This document shows positions 8,773 to 17,934 of a stretch of 64,000 nucleotides of DNA, piece after piece. The position numbers and the translations under genes are program-made. Each line of letters begins with the position of its first letter. The stretch's first letter is position 1. Source of the DNA: Pararhizobium capsulatum DSM 1112 (GTDB lineage: Bacteria > Pseudomonadota > Alphaproteobacteria > Rhizobiales > Rhizobiaceae); assembly GCF_030814475.1 (NCBI RefSeq), contig NZ_JAUSVF010000001.1, positions 2,858,001 to 2,922,000 on the forward strand, in the 5' to 3' direction. Below the pieces are notes generated by a model. That model ran no database searches. It saw nothing but the letters and a program-made list of their open reading frames with translations, and had not been told where the DNA came from.

Positions 8773-9608
8773 GCGGGATCCTTGAGCAAACGGTTCGGCA
8801 AATCGCGATTGCTGAGTATCCGCCCTTCCAATGCGCCCAGCCAATCCATGGCAGAGCGAAGCCGGACAACCTCGCCGACGACCACGATTGCAGGCGGCTC
8901 GATGCCCGCCGCGAGAGCATCGGCGTGAGCGCTGCCGAGCGTCGTCTCCAGAACCGTCTGCTGCGCCGTGGCGGCATTGCAGACGAAGGCCACGGGTTCA
9001 TCCGCACGGCGGCCAGCGCCCATCAGGTTGCGCGCGATCTGGTCGATGTGCTTCATCGCCATGTACATGACGATCACGGGAGAGCCCCTGGCCACGCCTT
9101 CCCAATCGATCCGATCCGGCACCAGACCGGAAGAATCATGGCCCGTCAGGAACGTGACGGCATGATTGACCTCCCGATGGGTCACCGGAATGCCCGCATA
9201 GGCGAGCCCGCCGATACCCGCGGTGATACCGGGCACGATACGGAACGGAATACCGTGCTCGACCAGTGTCAGCGCTTCCTCGCCGCCGCGTCCGAAGACG
9301 AATGGATCACCGCCCTTCAGCCGCAGCACGCGCTTGCCCTGACGCGCCAGATCCACCAGACGCAGCGAGATATCGCGCTGCTTCGGCGACGGCTTGCCGC
9401 CGCGCTTGCCGGCAAATTCCAGCGTGGTACCACGGCGAGCAAACTTCAGGCAGTCCTCGTTGACGAGTGCATCATGGACGATGACATCAGCATGGGAGAG
9501 CGCATGGGCGGCATGCAGCGTCAGCAGCCCCGGATCTCCCGGGCCGGCGCCGACCAGCCAGACGCTGCCCTTTTCGATGATCGGCAGGGATTTGAACAGA
9601 CTCTCCAT
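8769..9608 (-). CDS. cobA: Uroporphyrinogen-III C-methyltransferase CobA
   Basis: 279 residues, tetrapyrrole methylase family. Motifs include WLVGAGPGDPGLLTLHA near the start, RLKGGDPFVFGRGGEE, and GIPVTHREVNHAVTFLTGH. It uses SAM to methylate uroporphyrinogen III at C2 and C7, giving precorrin-2, the entry to cobalamin and siroheme. At this length it is a CobA-type stand-alone enzyme, not a CysG fusion. The ATG at 9608 shares a base with the cobE stop (TGATG), which favours it over the start six bases upstream. Confidence 0.95.
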   Translation of the reverse strand: MESLFKSLPIIEKGSVWLVGAGPGDPGLLTLHAAHALSHADVIVHDALVNEDCLKFARRGTTLEFAGKRGGKPSPKQRDISLRLVDLARQGKRVLRLKGGDPFVFGRGGEEALTLVEHGIPFRIVPGITAGIGGLAYAGIPVTHREVNHAVTFLTGHDSSGLVPDRIDWEGVARGSPVIVMYMAMKHIDQIARNLMGAGRRADEPVAFVCNAATAQQTVLETTLGSAHADALAAGIEPPAIVVVGEVVRLRSAMDWLGALEGRILSNRDLPNRLLKDPA

Positions 9609-10162
9609 CAGCATGCTCCTTCGAGGAGCATCGCGGATAAGCCAGCCGCTTGTTCCCTTGACCGCATGTCGTTTGGAAGGGATGGCGCACCTGAATCACT
9701 TTGTGAGATAGTCGATTCGATCTCTGAGCCGGCGGCAACAACACTCTGGGAAGATTCGGCAATCGCGATTGTCGCCTGATGCGATTTCAGCTTGGGAACG
9801 ACAAGCCTCGCCACCTCGCCGCCGCCAGCGAGCGCCGCCGCCTCGGCAACGCCATGGCAAGCCGTATAGGCAAAGACGAGAGCCGAGGGATTGGCCAGAC
9901 GCGGGGTCAGAGCCTCGAGCACCGCTGCGGAAAAGAACCGTAACGGTACGCCAAAATGTCGAGCAGCCGCGATGATCGCCGGCTCGGATGCGCGGGTGTC
10001 AATCGAGGCGACGAGCATGACGTCCCGCGCCGGGCGTCCGCACCGATCGAGCGCCGACTTTGCAAGGGAAATAATCTCAGCAGGGTCGGCGCCCCGTTCG
10101 CAGCCGATCCCGAGCACAAGCTCCGGCGACGGTACCATTCGGGCATCACTATGCTCAGCCAT
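9608..10162 (-). CDS. cobE: Cobalamin biosynthesis protein CobE
   Basis: 184 residues if the ATG at 10162 is used; a nearby ATG at 10138 is also possible. The CobE/GbiG C-terminal domain is recognisable from LGIGCERGADPAEI, VASIDTRASEPAIIAAARHFGVPLRFF and ARLVVPKLKSHQATIAIAES. It is linked to the corrin ring-contraction steps, though its biochemical job is uncertain. The reading frame stays open about 113 codons further upstream, but that stretch looks non-coding and a GGGAGCG ribosome binding site lies before 10162. First gene of the run ending in cobD. The C-terminal tail is longer than usual for the family. Confidence 0.87.
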   Translation of the reverse strand: MAEHSDARMVPSPELVLGIGCERGADPAEIISLAKSALDRCGRPARDVMLVASIDTRASEPAIIAAARHFGVPLRFFSAAVLEALTPRLANPSALVFAYTACHGVAEAAALAGGGEVARLVVPKLKSHQATIAIAESSQSVVAAGSEIESTISQSDSGAPSLPNDMRSREQAAGLSAMLLEGAC

Positions 10163-10540
10163 TTGCGCGCTCCCAAGAAAACCCGCATGCGAAGCGTCCG
10201 CTTTATGCTGATGACCGCCTCGACAGCCCTGATAGCGAGCCCCTCCTACAAGGTCGGCCACATCAGGCATCTTTCCGGTCCGCCAAGCGGACGCTATCGC
10301 ATGTGTTCCGGTTCTACCGTCTCGACCATGACGGGTCAAACTTGATTGCGTCATATGCCACAGTATCAACGGCATGGCTGACGATTTACCGCGAGCGGCC
10401 TTATCCCAGCAGAAGCGGAACTGGGCCACCCGATTTTCTTGCCGGACAAAGAAAACCGGGTGTGAGCGCTTTGCATCTTTGCTATTTATCTGCCAAAGCA
10501 CGAGTACAGATCATTCCTCGCACTGCCGGCAGACCCGCTC
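10163..10540. other. Divergent intergenic region cobE / TSUP permease, with a long hairpin
   Basis: No convincing gene. Both promoters must lie here. A long inverted repeat at 10427-10462 pairs CACCCGATTTTCTT with AAGAAAACCGGGTG around a short loop, with one bulged base. A second, 6-base perfect hairpin lies at about 10283-10297. I looked for cobalamin riboswitch signatures on the minus strand and found none, so cobE-cobD does not seem to have its own riboswitch in this stretch. Confidence 0.5.
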
Positions 10541-11326
10541 TTGTTCGAACTGACCTATCACGTCATTCTTTTTCTTTTCATCGCCGCCTTTCTTGCCGGC
10601 TTCATCGATTCCATTGCGGGCGGCGGGGGAATGATCACCATTCCGGCCATGCTTCTCGCCGGCATCCCGCCGCTGGAGACGCTCGGCACCAACAAGCTGC
10701 AGTCGCTTTTCGGATCGGGCTCGGCAAGCATCGCCTATGCGCGCGGTGGCCATGTCAATCTGCGTGGCCAATTGCCGATGGTGTTCATGTCCGCACTGGG
10801 CTCGGCCTTCGGCGCGCTGCTTGCGACGGTGGTTCCGGGCGATGTGCTGAAGGCGGTCCTGCCCTTCCTGCTTGCGGCCATCGCCCTGTATTTCGCCTTC
10901 AAGCCAAGCATCAGCGACATTGACCGGCACAGCCGGATGACACCCTTCCTGTTTTCGATGACGCTTGCGCCGGCAATCGGCTTCTACGACGGCGTCTTTG
11001 GTCCGGGCACGGGCTCGTTTTTCATGCTCGCCTTCGTGTCACTTGCCGGATACGGCGTGCTGAAGGCCACCGCGCATACCAAGTTCCTGAATTTCGGTTC
11101 GAATTTTGGCGCCTTCTGCGTCTTCCTCGCCTATGGCGTCGTGCTTTGGAAAGTGGGCATCATCATGGGGATCGGCCAGTTCCTGGGCGCCCAGGTCGGC
11201 TCGCGCTTCGCAATGAGGATCGGGGCGCGCATCATCAAGCCGCTACTGGTGATTACGTCGCTGGCGCTTGCCGTTCGCCTGCTGGCTGACCCGAGCCATC
11301 CCGTACGGATCTGGCTCGGGGTTTAA
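10541..11326 (+). CDS. TSUP (TauE/SafE) family membrane permease with TTG start
   Basis: 261 residues, about eight membrane helices. The family motif GFIDSIAGGGGMITIPAML is at residues 20-38 and DGVFGPGTGSFF marks the second repeat. Family members export sulfite, sulfoacetate or similar small anions, or import others; the substrate cannot be read from sequence. The start codon is TTG: an in-frame stop lies at about 10463 and no ATG or GTG is available between it and the first helix. It sits between two cob groups and converges with cobO (12-base gap). Cobalt transport was considered because of the neighbours but has no motif support. Confidence 0.85.
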   Translation: MFELTYHVILFLFIAAFLAGFIDSIAGGGGMITIPAMLLAGIPPLETLGTNKLQSLFGSGSASIAYARGGHVNLRGQLPMVFMSALGSAFGALLATVVPGDVLKAVLPFLLAAIALYFAFKPSISDIDRHSRMTPFLFSMTLAPAIGFYDGVFGPGTGSFFMLAFVSLAGYGVLKATAHTKFLNFGSNFGAFCVFLAYGVVLWKVGIIMGIGQFLGAQVGSRFAMRIGARIIKPLLVITSLALAVRLLADPSHPVRIWLGV

Positions 11327-11338
11327 AAGGTACGCGCG

Positions 11339-11977
11339 TCAGAATTCGACGCCCTTCTGCCCCTTAATGCCCGAGCGGAAGGGATGCTTGATCAGCTCCA
11401 TCTCGGTCACGAGATCTGCAACCTCGATCAGCTCTTCCTTGGCATTGCGCCCGGTCAGCACGACATGGGTCATGTACGGCTTTTCCTCCTTCAGGAAGCG
11501 CACCACCTCGGTAACGTCGATGTAATCGTAGCGCAGCGCGATGTTGATCTCGTCGAGCAGGACCATGGAGTTCCGTTCGTCGAGGATCAGCTCCTTGGCC
11601 TTGTCCCAGGCCTTGTGCGCCATCGTGACATCGCGGGCTCGGTCCTGGGTTTCCCAGGTGAAGCCCTCGCCCAACGTGTAGAACTGGCAGACATCGCTGA
11701 AATGCTTTTCGATCAAATCGCGCTCGCCAGTTTCCCAGGCGCCCTTGATGAATTGCACGACTGCACAAGGCATGCCATGGGCGATATGGCGGAAGATCAT
11801 GCCGAAGCCGGCCGTCGACTTGCCCTTGCCCTTGCCGGTGTTGACGATGATCAGGCCCTTCCCGTCAGTCTTGGTCGCCATGATCTTGTCGCGGGCAGAT
11901 TTCTTCTTCGCCATCTTCATCGCGTGACGCGCGTCGTCATGCACGACTTCGGTTTCCTGGCTCTGTTCGTCGCTCAT
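11339..11977 (-). CDS. cobO: Cob(I)yrinic acid a,c-diamide adenosyltransferase CobO
   Basis: 212 residues, CobA/BtuR-type (P-loop) ATP:corrinoid adenosyltransferase. The P-loop NTGKGKGKSTAGFG and the segments VVQFIKGAWETGERDL and LLDEINIALRY are diagnostic. It transfers the adenosyl group of ATP to Co(I) corrinoids. The ATG at 11977 follows a good GAGGGAGA site in the 19-base gap after cobN; a start five codons earlier is possible. It is the last gene of cobP-cobW-cobN-cobO behind the cobalamin riboswitch. Confidence 0.95.
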   Translation of the reverse strand: MSDEQSQETEVVHDDARHAMKMAKKKSARDKIMATKTDGKGLIIVNTGKGKGKSTAGFGMIFRHIAHGMPCAVVQFIKGAWETGERDLIEKHFSDVCQFYTLGEGFTWETQDRARDVTMAHKAWDKAKELILDERNSMVLLDEINIALRYDYIDVTEVVRFLKEEKPYMTHVVLTGRNAKEELIEVADLVTEMELIKHPFRSGIKGQKGVEF

Positions 11978-11996
11978 CGTCGTCTCCCTCAATTCT

Positions 11997-14900
11997 TCAA
12001 TTGCTTATCAATTCCGGAGTGGCGCCGGACAAGCTTGCCAGATCGAAACGCGCCGAATTGGAGCGTGGCGACCAGAAGCCCCTGTCGATGGCCCCGAGAA
12101 GCCGTGCGCTCATTTCGCGCAACGCCGCGGGGTTCTTGTCTTCCATGAAGCCGCGAACGCGCTCATCCGCCACGAATGCTTGATAGACGGCCTCGAAATG
12201 CTGGCTGCGCACCGCGCCGGTGGTGGCCGCGAAGGCGAAGAGATAATCCACCGTCGCGGCGATTTCGAATGCCCCCTTATAGCCGTGGCGCATGACGCCC
12301 TCGATCCATTTCGGGTTGACGACCCTACCGCGCAGCACGCGGCCAATCTCTTCTTCCAGCGAGCGAATGACCGGCTTTTCCGGCCGCGAATGATCGTTGT
12401 GATAGATCGTCGGACGGCTGCCACCAAGTTTCTCGACGGCGGCGCTCATCCCGCCCTCGAACTGATAATAATCGTCGCTGTCGAGAAGATCGTGCTCGCG
12501 ATTGTCCTGGTTCTGGACGACGGCCTCAATTGAGCCGAGCCGCGTCTCGAAGAGACCGCGCTCCGCACGCCCGTCCTCGCCCGCGCCGTAAGCGTAACTG
12601 CCCCAGGTGAGATAGGCCTCGGCAAAATCGGATCGATCCTTCCAACCATCCTCGTCCATCAGGGCTTGAAGGCCTGCGCCATAGGAACCGGGCTTGGTGC
12701 CGAAGACGCGGTAGGAGGCGCTGCGGGCCGCCTCCTTCTCTGCCATGCCGCCTGCCACAAAGCTCGCCGCATCCGCGCGCATGCGCGCGGCGATCATGTT
12801 GTCGGCATCATCCTCTTCTAGGGCGCCGATGGCGCGTACGGCGCTGTCGAACAGGGCGATCTGCTCCGGGAAGGCATCGCGGAAAAAACCGGAGATGCGC
12901 AAGGTTACGTCAACGCGCGGGCGGCCGAGCAACGCCAGCGGAATGATCTCGTAGCCGGTGACGCGGCGCGACATCATATCCCAAAGCGGCTTTGCGCCGA
13001 TCAGCGCCAGCGCCTGGGCAATATCGTCGCCGCCGGTGCGCATATTCGAGGTGCCCCAGGCCGAGAGGCCGAGGGACGTCGGCCATTCGCCATGATCCTG
13101 CAGATAACGTCGTATCAGGAGTTCGGCAGACTTCTTGCCGAGTTCGTAAGCCGCAGGTGTTGGCACGGCGCGGCTGTCGACGGAATAGAAGTTGCGACCA
13201 GTCGGCAAAACATCCGGCCGACCACGCGTTGGCGCACCTGATGGCCCCGGTGCGACGAAGCGACCGTCAAGACCTTGTAACAGCGCTTCCATCTCGGCAG
13301 CGCCACAACGAGCAATGGAGGGCATGATGCGTTCATGCACCTCGCCCAGAACGGTGTTGGTGTCCTGCCATTCCACGGGGCAAGCAACCGTGCCGCCCAC
13401 CAACTCTATCGCCAGCAGTTCGATGCGCTCTACCGTATCGCCGACGGTACGCCAGGGCGCGTCAGAAACCGCCTGAAGCAGCGGATGGCGATCACCGGTC
13501 CATAGTGAAGCCATTGCGCAATCGAGCGGATCGAAGGCGGTGTCGCCGTTTCGTGGGCAAGCATTGGTGGCTATTGCCCGTTGCAGGCTCTGCTCCCGCC
13601 CCTCGCCTTGACCCCGCGGCACGCGTGCCAAAGCAACGGCGAGATCGGCAAGAAGCCGCCCCTCTGGCGCGATGCCGAAGATATGCAGGCCATCGCGGAT
13701 CTGCATTTCCTTCAGGTCGCAAAGATAGGCATCGAGCTTTTCCAGCGCCTTGTCCTCCGTGTCACCGGCGGAAATACCAGCATCGGCGTCGAGGCCTATA
13801 TCGCGGACGAGATCGAGGATCTGGCGGCTGAGCAAGCGCAGCCGGCGCGGGTCGCTGCCGGAGGCGTCGTAATATTCATCGACCAGCACTTCGAGGTCCT
13901 TGAGCGGGCCGTAGGTTTCGGCGCGGGTCAACGGCGGCGTTAGGTGGTCGATGATGACGGCGGCGGTGCGGCGCTTGGCCTGCGTGCCCTCGCCCGGATC
14001 GTTGACGATGAATGGGTAGAGATGCGGCGTCGGCCCGAAAATCGCCTCGGGATAGCAAGTTTCCGACAGGGCCAGCGCCTTGCCCGGCAGCCATTCGAGG
14101 TTGCCATGCTTGCCCATATGGATGATCGCATCGGCGCCGAAGCTCTGGCGCAGGAAGGCATAGAAGGCGATATAGCCATGCGGCGGCACGAGGTCCGGCG
14201 CATGATAGGTTTCCTTCGGGTCGATATTGTAGCCGCGCGCCGGCTGGATGCCGACCAGCGTTTCGCCAAAGCGTGAGAGCGGCAGGGCGAAGATATCACC
14301 GAGGACGAAGGGATCGTCTTCCGGCCTGCCCCAGCGGGCGGTCACTTCTGCTTGAATCTGCTCCGGAAGCGACCCGAAGAACGCTTTGTAATCGCTTAAA
14401 GAATAAGTCTCGCGAATCTCGCGGGTCTTGTCTGCTGAATTGGTCGGCCCGGCCATCAGGTGGCGCATCAGCGCATCACCGTCTTCGGGAACATCAACAA
14501 CGGAATACCCGGCCGAGGACATGGCCCGCAACGTTTCGATGGTGCCGGCCGGCGTATCGAGGCCCACGCCGTTGCCAAGACGCCCGTCACGATTGGGATA
14601 GTTCGCCATGACGATGGCGATGCGCCGCTCTGCCGGCGTACAGCGACGAAGCCTCGCCCAGTTGGCTGCAAGTCGTGCGGAAAAGCGGACACGATCATCG
14701 AGCGGCTCGTGGCCGACAATATTGGCTTCGACCGCTTCATCATAGATGGCGGCGGCCTTGAAAGAGACAGCACGAGAGAGAATGCGGCCATCGACCTCCG
14801 GCAGCGCGACATTCATCGCCAGATCGCGCGCCATCAGTCCCTGCGGGGATGCCTCCCAGGCGGCGCGCGACGAGCCGGAAAAGACAACCTGCAGGACGGG

Positions 14901-15899
14901 CGCGCCAGAAGCCTCCAACACTGTTGGCTTGCGATCGGCGCCGGGCGCGGAGACGGCAAAGCCGGTGGCGTTCATCACCACATCCGGCGGCGCATCCGCA
15001 AAGATCGATTCGAGCGTGCCGACCGAGACAGAATCCTTCAGGCTCGCGACGAAGACCGGTAGCACTCGCATGCCCTCGGCTTCGAGAGCCGCGATCAGGG
15101 CTTCGACCGGGCGGGTTTCACCGCCCTGGACGAGGGCGCGGTAGAAGCAGATGGCGACGAGCGGACGGTCTGAGTTCGCGGAAGGTTTACCCCCCTCTGC
15201 CCTGCCGGGCATCTCCCCCTCAAGGGGGGAGAACGGCAGGACGCGACCACTCGGCCCATTCTCCCCCCTTGAGGGGGAGATGCCCGGCAGGGCAGAGGGG
15301 GGCGGACGCCGCATACGCATAAGCCACTTCCAGACCTCCACGCCGATCACGCCCTCACCGGGCCACCAGATGCCGGCCTTCAGCAGTGGCGCCGCGGGCT
15401 CAGGCTTCTCGCCTCGGGATACCAGTGCCTCGGCATAGGCGAGGAAGCGGGCCATGTTGTCGGTGCCACCTTCGGTGAAATAGGCCCAGAGCGCATCGCG
15501 ATCCGTCAATGCAATCATCGAGAATTGCTCGATCCCAGGATCTGGCTTGTCGTAACCCGGCAGCACCACGATCTGAAAACGATAGGTGACGGCAGCGGCG
15601 TGCAATGCTTCCAGCATATATTGAAAGTAGCTCGCCCCACCGAGCGCCCGCACCACGATCAGTTTGGCATGCCGGGCGGTGCGTTGCACGTAGGTGTCGA
15701 CAGACATCGGGTGCTTTAGGCTGAGAAGGCTCGCGACGCGAAGGCTCGATCCGCCATGACGTCCCCGGAAGGCCGCAGCGACGGCGGCAAGCTCGGTATC
15801 GGCAGCAGACAGGAAAAGGATATCGCCCGGCGACTGGCCGAGATCGATCGCCTCCTCGCCATCGGCTATGGTGCCTTTCTGGGCTAGGAGGAGATGCAT
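11997..15899 (-). CDS. cobN: Aerobic cobaltochelatase large subunit CobN, with an in-frame palindromic repeat
   Basis: 1300 residues from the ATG at 15899 (start MHLLLAQKGTIADGEEAIDL, typical for CobN). A longer frame begins at 16022, but its first 41 codons only translate an intergenic repeat. CobN with CobS and CobT inserts cobalt into hydrogenobyrinic acid a,c-diamide using ATP; cobS and cobT are not in this window. Magnesium-chelatase-H-like blocks are present, for example VYPLA-type and IHMGKHGNLEWLPGKALAL, GTNMR-like GTSNMRTGGDDIAQAL. Residues about 200-237 (PPPSALPGISPSRGENG and on) are encoded by a 113-base palindromic element that keeps the frame open. Gene order places it between cobW and cobO. 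Confidence 0.95.
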   Translation of the reverse strand: MHLLLAQKGTIADGEEAIDLGQSPGDILFLSAADTELAAVAAAFRGRHGGSSLRVASLLSLKHPMSVDTYVQRTARHAKLIVVRALGGASYFQYMLEALHAAAVTYRFQIVVLPGYDKPDPGIEQFSMIALTDRDALWAYFTEGGTDNMARFLAYAEALVSRGEKPEPAAPLLKAGIWWPGEGVIGVEVWKWLMRMRRPPPSALPGISPSRGENGPSGRVLPFSPLEGEMPGRAEGGKPSANSDRPLVAICFYRALVQGGETRPVEALIAALEAEGMRVLPVFVASLKDSVSVGTLESIFADAPPDVVMNATGFAVSAPGADRKPTVLEASGAPVLQVVFSGSSRAAWEASPQGLMARDLAMNVALPEVDGRILSRAVSFKAAAIYDEAVEANIVGHEPLDDRVRFSARLAANWARLRRCTPAERRIAIVMANYPNRDGRLGNGVGLDTPAGTIETLRAMSSAGYSVVDVPEDGDALMRHLMAGPTNSADKTREIRETYSLSDYKAFFGSLPEQIQAEVTARWGRPEDDPFVLGDIFALPLSRFGETLVGIQPARGYNIDPKETYHAPDLVPPHGYIAFYAFLRQSFGADAIIHMGKHGNLEWLPGKALALSETCYPEAIFGPTPHLYPFIVNDPGEGTQAKRRTAAVIIDHLTPPLTRAETYGPLKDLEVLVDEYYDASGSDPRRLRLLSRQILDLVRDIGLDADAGISAGDTEDKALEKLDAYLCDLKEMQIRDGLHIFGIAPEGRLLADLAVALARVPRGQGEGREQSLQRAIATNACPRNGDTAFDPLDCAMASLWTGDRHPLLQAVSDAPWRTVGDTVERIELLAIELVGGTVACPVEWQDTNTVLGEVHERIMPSIARCGAAEMEALLQGLDGRFVAPGPSGAPTRGRPDVLPTGRNFYSVDSRAVPTPAAYELGKKSAELLIRRYLQDHGEWPTSLGLSAWGTSNMRTGGDDIAQALALIGAKPLWDMMSRRVTGYEIIPLALLGRPRVDVTLRISGFFRDAFPEQIALFDSAVRAIGALEEDDADNMIAARMRADAASFVAGGMAEKEAARSASYRVFGTKPGSYGAGLQALMDEDGWKDRSDFAEAYLTWGSYAYGAGEDGRAERGLFETRLGSIEAVVQNQDNREHDLLDSDDYYQFEGGMSAAVEKLGGSRPTIYHNDHSRPEKPVIRSLEEEIGRVLRGRVVNPKWIEGVMRHGYKGAFEIAATVDYLFAFAATTGAVRSQHFEAVYQAFVADERVRGFMEDKNPAALREMSARLLGAIDRGFWSPRSNSARFDLASLSGATPELISN
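15190..15302. repeat. RIME-like palindromic repeat inside cobN
   Basis: Two perfect 44-base inverted arms (15190-15233 and 15259-15302) flank a 25-base centre. Each arm has the rhizobial repeat text CTCTGCCCTGCCGGGCATCT and its own small palindrome. From memory this matches the RIME type of short mosaic repeats in Rhizobiaceae, which are normally intergenic. Here it is inside the coding frame of cobN, adding about 38 residues rich in Pro, Gly and Ser. Confidence 0.85.
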
Positions 15900-15954
15900 T
15901 GCATTCTCCGGGGATGCTGCGCCATTGCCCATGAAGCAAGGACGGCGACCGCAA

Positions 15955-16110
15955 TTTCCCTCTTCTCGCCTGCGGGGAGAAGGGCTGAGCCCATGCGAGG
16001 CGATGAGGGGGTGGTGTGGCACATTCCGAGCCCGAGGCTCTCCCTCATCCAGTGCAGTGCGCCACCTTCTCCCCTCTCGGGAGAAGGGGGAGCAAGCCCC
16101 ACGTCCTGCG
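15955..16110. repeat. Imperfect palindromic intergenic repeat between cobN and cobW
   Basis: The left part has TTCTCGCCTGCGGGGAGAAG followed by GCGATGAGGGGGTGG; the right part has its imperfect reverse (CCCTCATCC then CACCTTCTCCCC and GGGAGAAGG). This looks like a second family of rhizobial short palindromic repeats. It occupies most of the 276 bases between cobN and cobW and would be transcribed as a large hairpin inside the operon. Confidence 0.65.
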
Positions 16111-16175
16111 ATAACCCTGCCCGGGGAGGGAGAGATGGGCGCGAGGATAAAGGGAGGGACGCGCTGCGCATCAGA

Positions 16176-17249
16176 TCAAACCGCAGCAGCGATCGCCCCA
16201 CGCACGGCTTGCTCGTCCATGTCGTGCAGTCCGATGACGACCAGGCGTGTGCCGCGGGTTTCGCTCGATCCCCAGGCGCGATCGAAATACTGGTCGATGC
16301 GGCTGCCGACACCCTGGATCAGCAGGCGCATCGGCTTGCCGGGAACATCGGCAAAGCCCTTGAGGCGCAGGATGTCGTACGTGGTGATGATGTCCTTCAG
16401 GCGACCGATAAACGCGGCCGGATCAGTGATCGCGCCAAGCTCGACGACGAAGCTGTCGAACTCGTCGTGATCGTGTTCCTCACCGTTTTCATGTTCCATC
16501 TCGTGATGGGACTTGCGGTTGGCTATGTCGTTTTCAGTACCGACGCCGAGGCCGAGCAGGATGGCGGCGGAAACCTCACCGTTTTTCGCCTCGATCATTG
16601 TCGGCTTGCGGCTGGTGCGCGATTCCACTTCCCTGCGGACGAAGGCAAGACCGGTGGAATCGAGAAGGTCGGTCTTGTTGAGGACAATCAGGTCGGCAGC
16701 TGTGAGCTGGTCCTCGAACAGTTCCTCGATGGGGCTTTCGTGGTCGAGCTTGTCGTCTTCAACGCGCAGCGCATCGACCTTGTCATGATCATCGGCAAAA
16801 CGACCGGCGGCAACGGCAGCGCTATCGACCACGGTGATCACCCCATCGACAGTGACCTGCGTGCGGATATCCGGCCAGTTGAAGGCGGCGATCAGCGGCT
16901 GTGGCAGCGCCAGGCCGGAGGTCTCGATGACGATATGGTCCGGGCGACCCTCGCGCTCAAGCAGCTTCGTCATGGTCGGGATGAAATCGTCCGCGACGGT
17001 GCAGCAGATGCAGCCGTTGGTGAGCTCGATGATGTCGTCTTCACTGCAGGCTTCAGCACCGCAGCCTTTCAGCACGTCGCCATCGACGCCGAGGTCGCCG
17101 AACTCGTTGATGATGAGAGCGATGCGGCGTCCCTGCGCGTTTTCGAGGATGTTGCGGATTATCGTCGTCTTGCCGGCGCCGAGGAAGCCGGTGATGACCG
17201 TTGCGGGGATCTTGCCGTGGGCGGCAGATGGCGTGGATTTGGAAGTCAT
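16176..17249 (-). CDS. cobW: CobW, GTP-binding metallochaperone
   Basis: 357 residues of the COG0523/CobW G3E GTPase family. It has the P-loop TGFLGAGKTT, the metal-binding motif GCICC (in LTNGCICCTVADDF) and the guanine motif NKTDLL. A His/Glu/Asp-rich stretch (EMEHENGEEHDHDEFD) lies before the CobW C-terminal domain and probably binds metal. It is thought to deliver cobalt to the chelatase whose large subunit is encoded just downstream. The ATG at 17249 is 2 bases after the cobP stop, so the upstream in-frame start at 17306, inside cobP, is rejected. Confidence 0.94.
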   Translation of the reverse strand: MTSKSTPSAAHGKIPATVITGFLGAGKTTIIRNILENAQGRRIALIINEFGDLGVDGDVLKGCGAEACSEDDIIELTNGCICCTVADDFIPTMTKLLEREGRPDHIVIETSGLALPQPLIAAFNWPDIRTQVTVDGVITVVDSAAVAAGRFADDHDKVDALRVEDDKLDHESPIEELFEDQLTAADLIVLNKTDLLDSTGLAFVRREVESRTSRKPTMIEAKNGEVSAAILLGLGVGTENDIANRKSHHEMEHENGEEHDHDEFDSFVVELGAITDPAAFIGRLKDIITTYDILRLKGFADVPGKPMRLLIQGVGSRIDQYFDRAWGSSETRGTRLVVIGLHDMDEQAVRGAIAAAV

Positions 17250-17251
17250 GA

Positions 17252-17776
17252 TCAACCCTTCATCTTCAGCGGCAATCCGGCCGCGATAAAATACACCTCG
17301 ACGCAACGCGCCGCGACAGATTGGTGAAGCCGTCCGGCATGGTCGCGAAAGTCGCGCGCCATGCGATTTTCCGGCACGATGCCGAGACCGACTTCATTGG
17401 AAACGAAAACAACGCGCGCCTCGAGACACGACAGCAGATCGACCAGACGCGCAAATTCCACTGGGATATCGCGCTCATCGAGCATCAGGTTGGTAACCCA
17501 CAGCGTCAGGCAATCAACGAGAACGACACAGCCCGGCGCGTCAATTTCCGCAAGCCGACCGACGAGATCCAGCGGCTCCTCATGCGTTGTCCAGCCCTCG
17601 CCGCGCTGGGTGCGATGGGCGGCGATACGCTCGCGCATCTCGTCATCCCAAGCGCGTCCGGTCGCGATGTAATGGCGTTCAAGCCCGCTTTCCGCGACCA
17701 GATCCTCAGCGAAGGCGGATTTGCCGGAACGCGCACCGCCGAGCACCAGGACGGCGCCGGTTGCCTTGGAGGTCAT
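17252..17776 (-). CDS. cobP: CobP, adenosylcobinamide kinase / adenosylcobinamide-phosphate guanylyltransferase
   Basis: 174 residues, the usual CobP/CobU length. It starts with the P-loop [16 protein letters not shown] and has the conserved segments [15 protein letters not shown] and EEPLDL, plus [13 protein letters not shown] and [18 protein letters not shown]. It phosphorylates and then guanylates adenosylcobinamide in nucleotide-loop assembly. First gene after the cobalamin riboswitch, and so presumably directly controlled by it. Confidence 0.95.
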   Translation of the reverse strand: MTSKATGAVLVLGGARSGKSAFAEDLVAESGLERHYIATGRAWDDEMRERIAAHRTQRGEGWTTHEEPLDLVGRLAEIDAPGCVVLVDCLTLWVTNLMLDERDIPVEFARLVDLLSCLEARVVFVSNEVGLGIVPENRMARDFRDHAGRLHQSVAARCVEVYFIAAGLPLKMKG

Positions 17777-17934
17777 GAGCGATCCTCAGCCCCGCGCCGT
17801 CGGCGAACGGCGTGACGCATTCCTGCTCACAACGCGAAAAAACACAGAGCGCGGGTGCGCAAAAATCTCAAGAGCCATGACAACCTCCGTGCTGGCGTCG
17901 GGAGCGGCGCTCCCTATCGTCGGGCCAAAGCCCT

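Noticed and set aside
9608..10501. N-terminal extension of CobE by 113 residues
   Set aside because: The extension has no CobE resemblance and a good ribosome binding site lies before the ATG at 10162.
10163..10540. A second cobalamin riboswitch before cobE
   Set aside because: No B12 box (GCCACTG) or GGAGACCTGCC element on the minus strand of this gap.
10541..11326. TSUP protein as a cobalt transporter
   Set aside because: Only the neighbours suggest it; the sequence is an ordinary TauE/SafE permease without cobalt-carrier motifs.
15900..16022. Longer CobN start
   Set aside because: The extra codons are the translation of an intergenic palindromic repeat; MHLLLAQKGT at 15899 is the usual CobN start.
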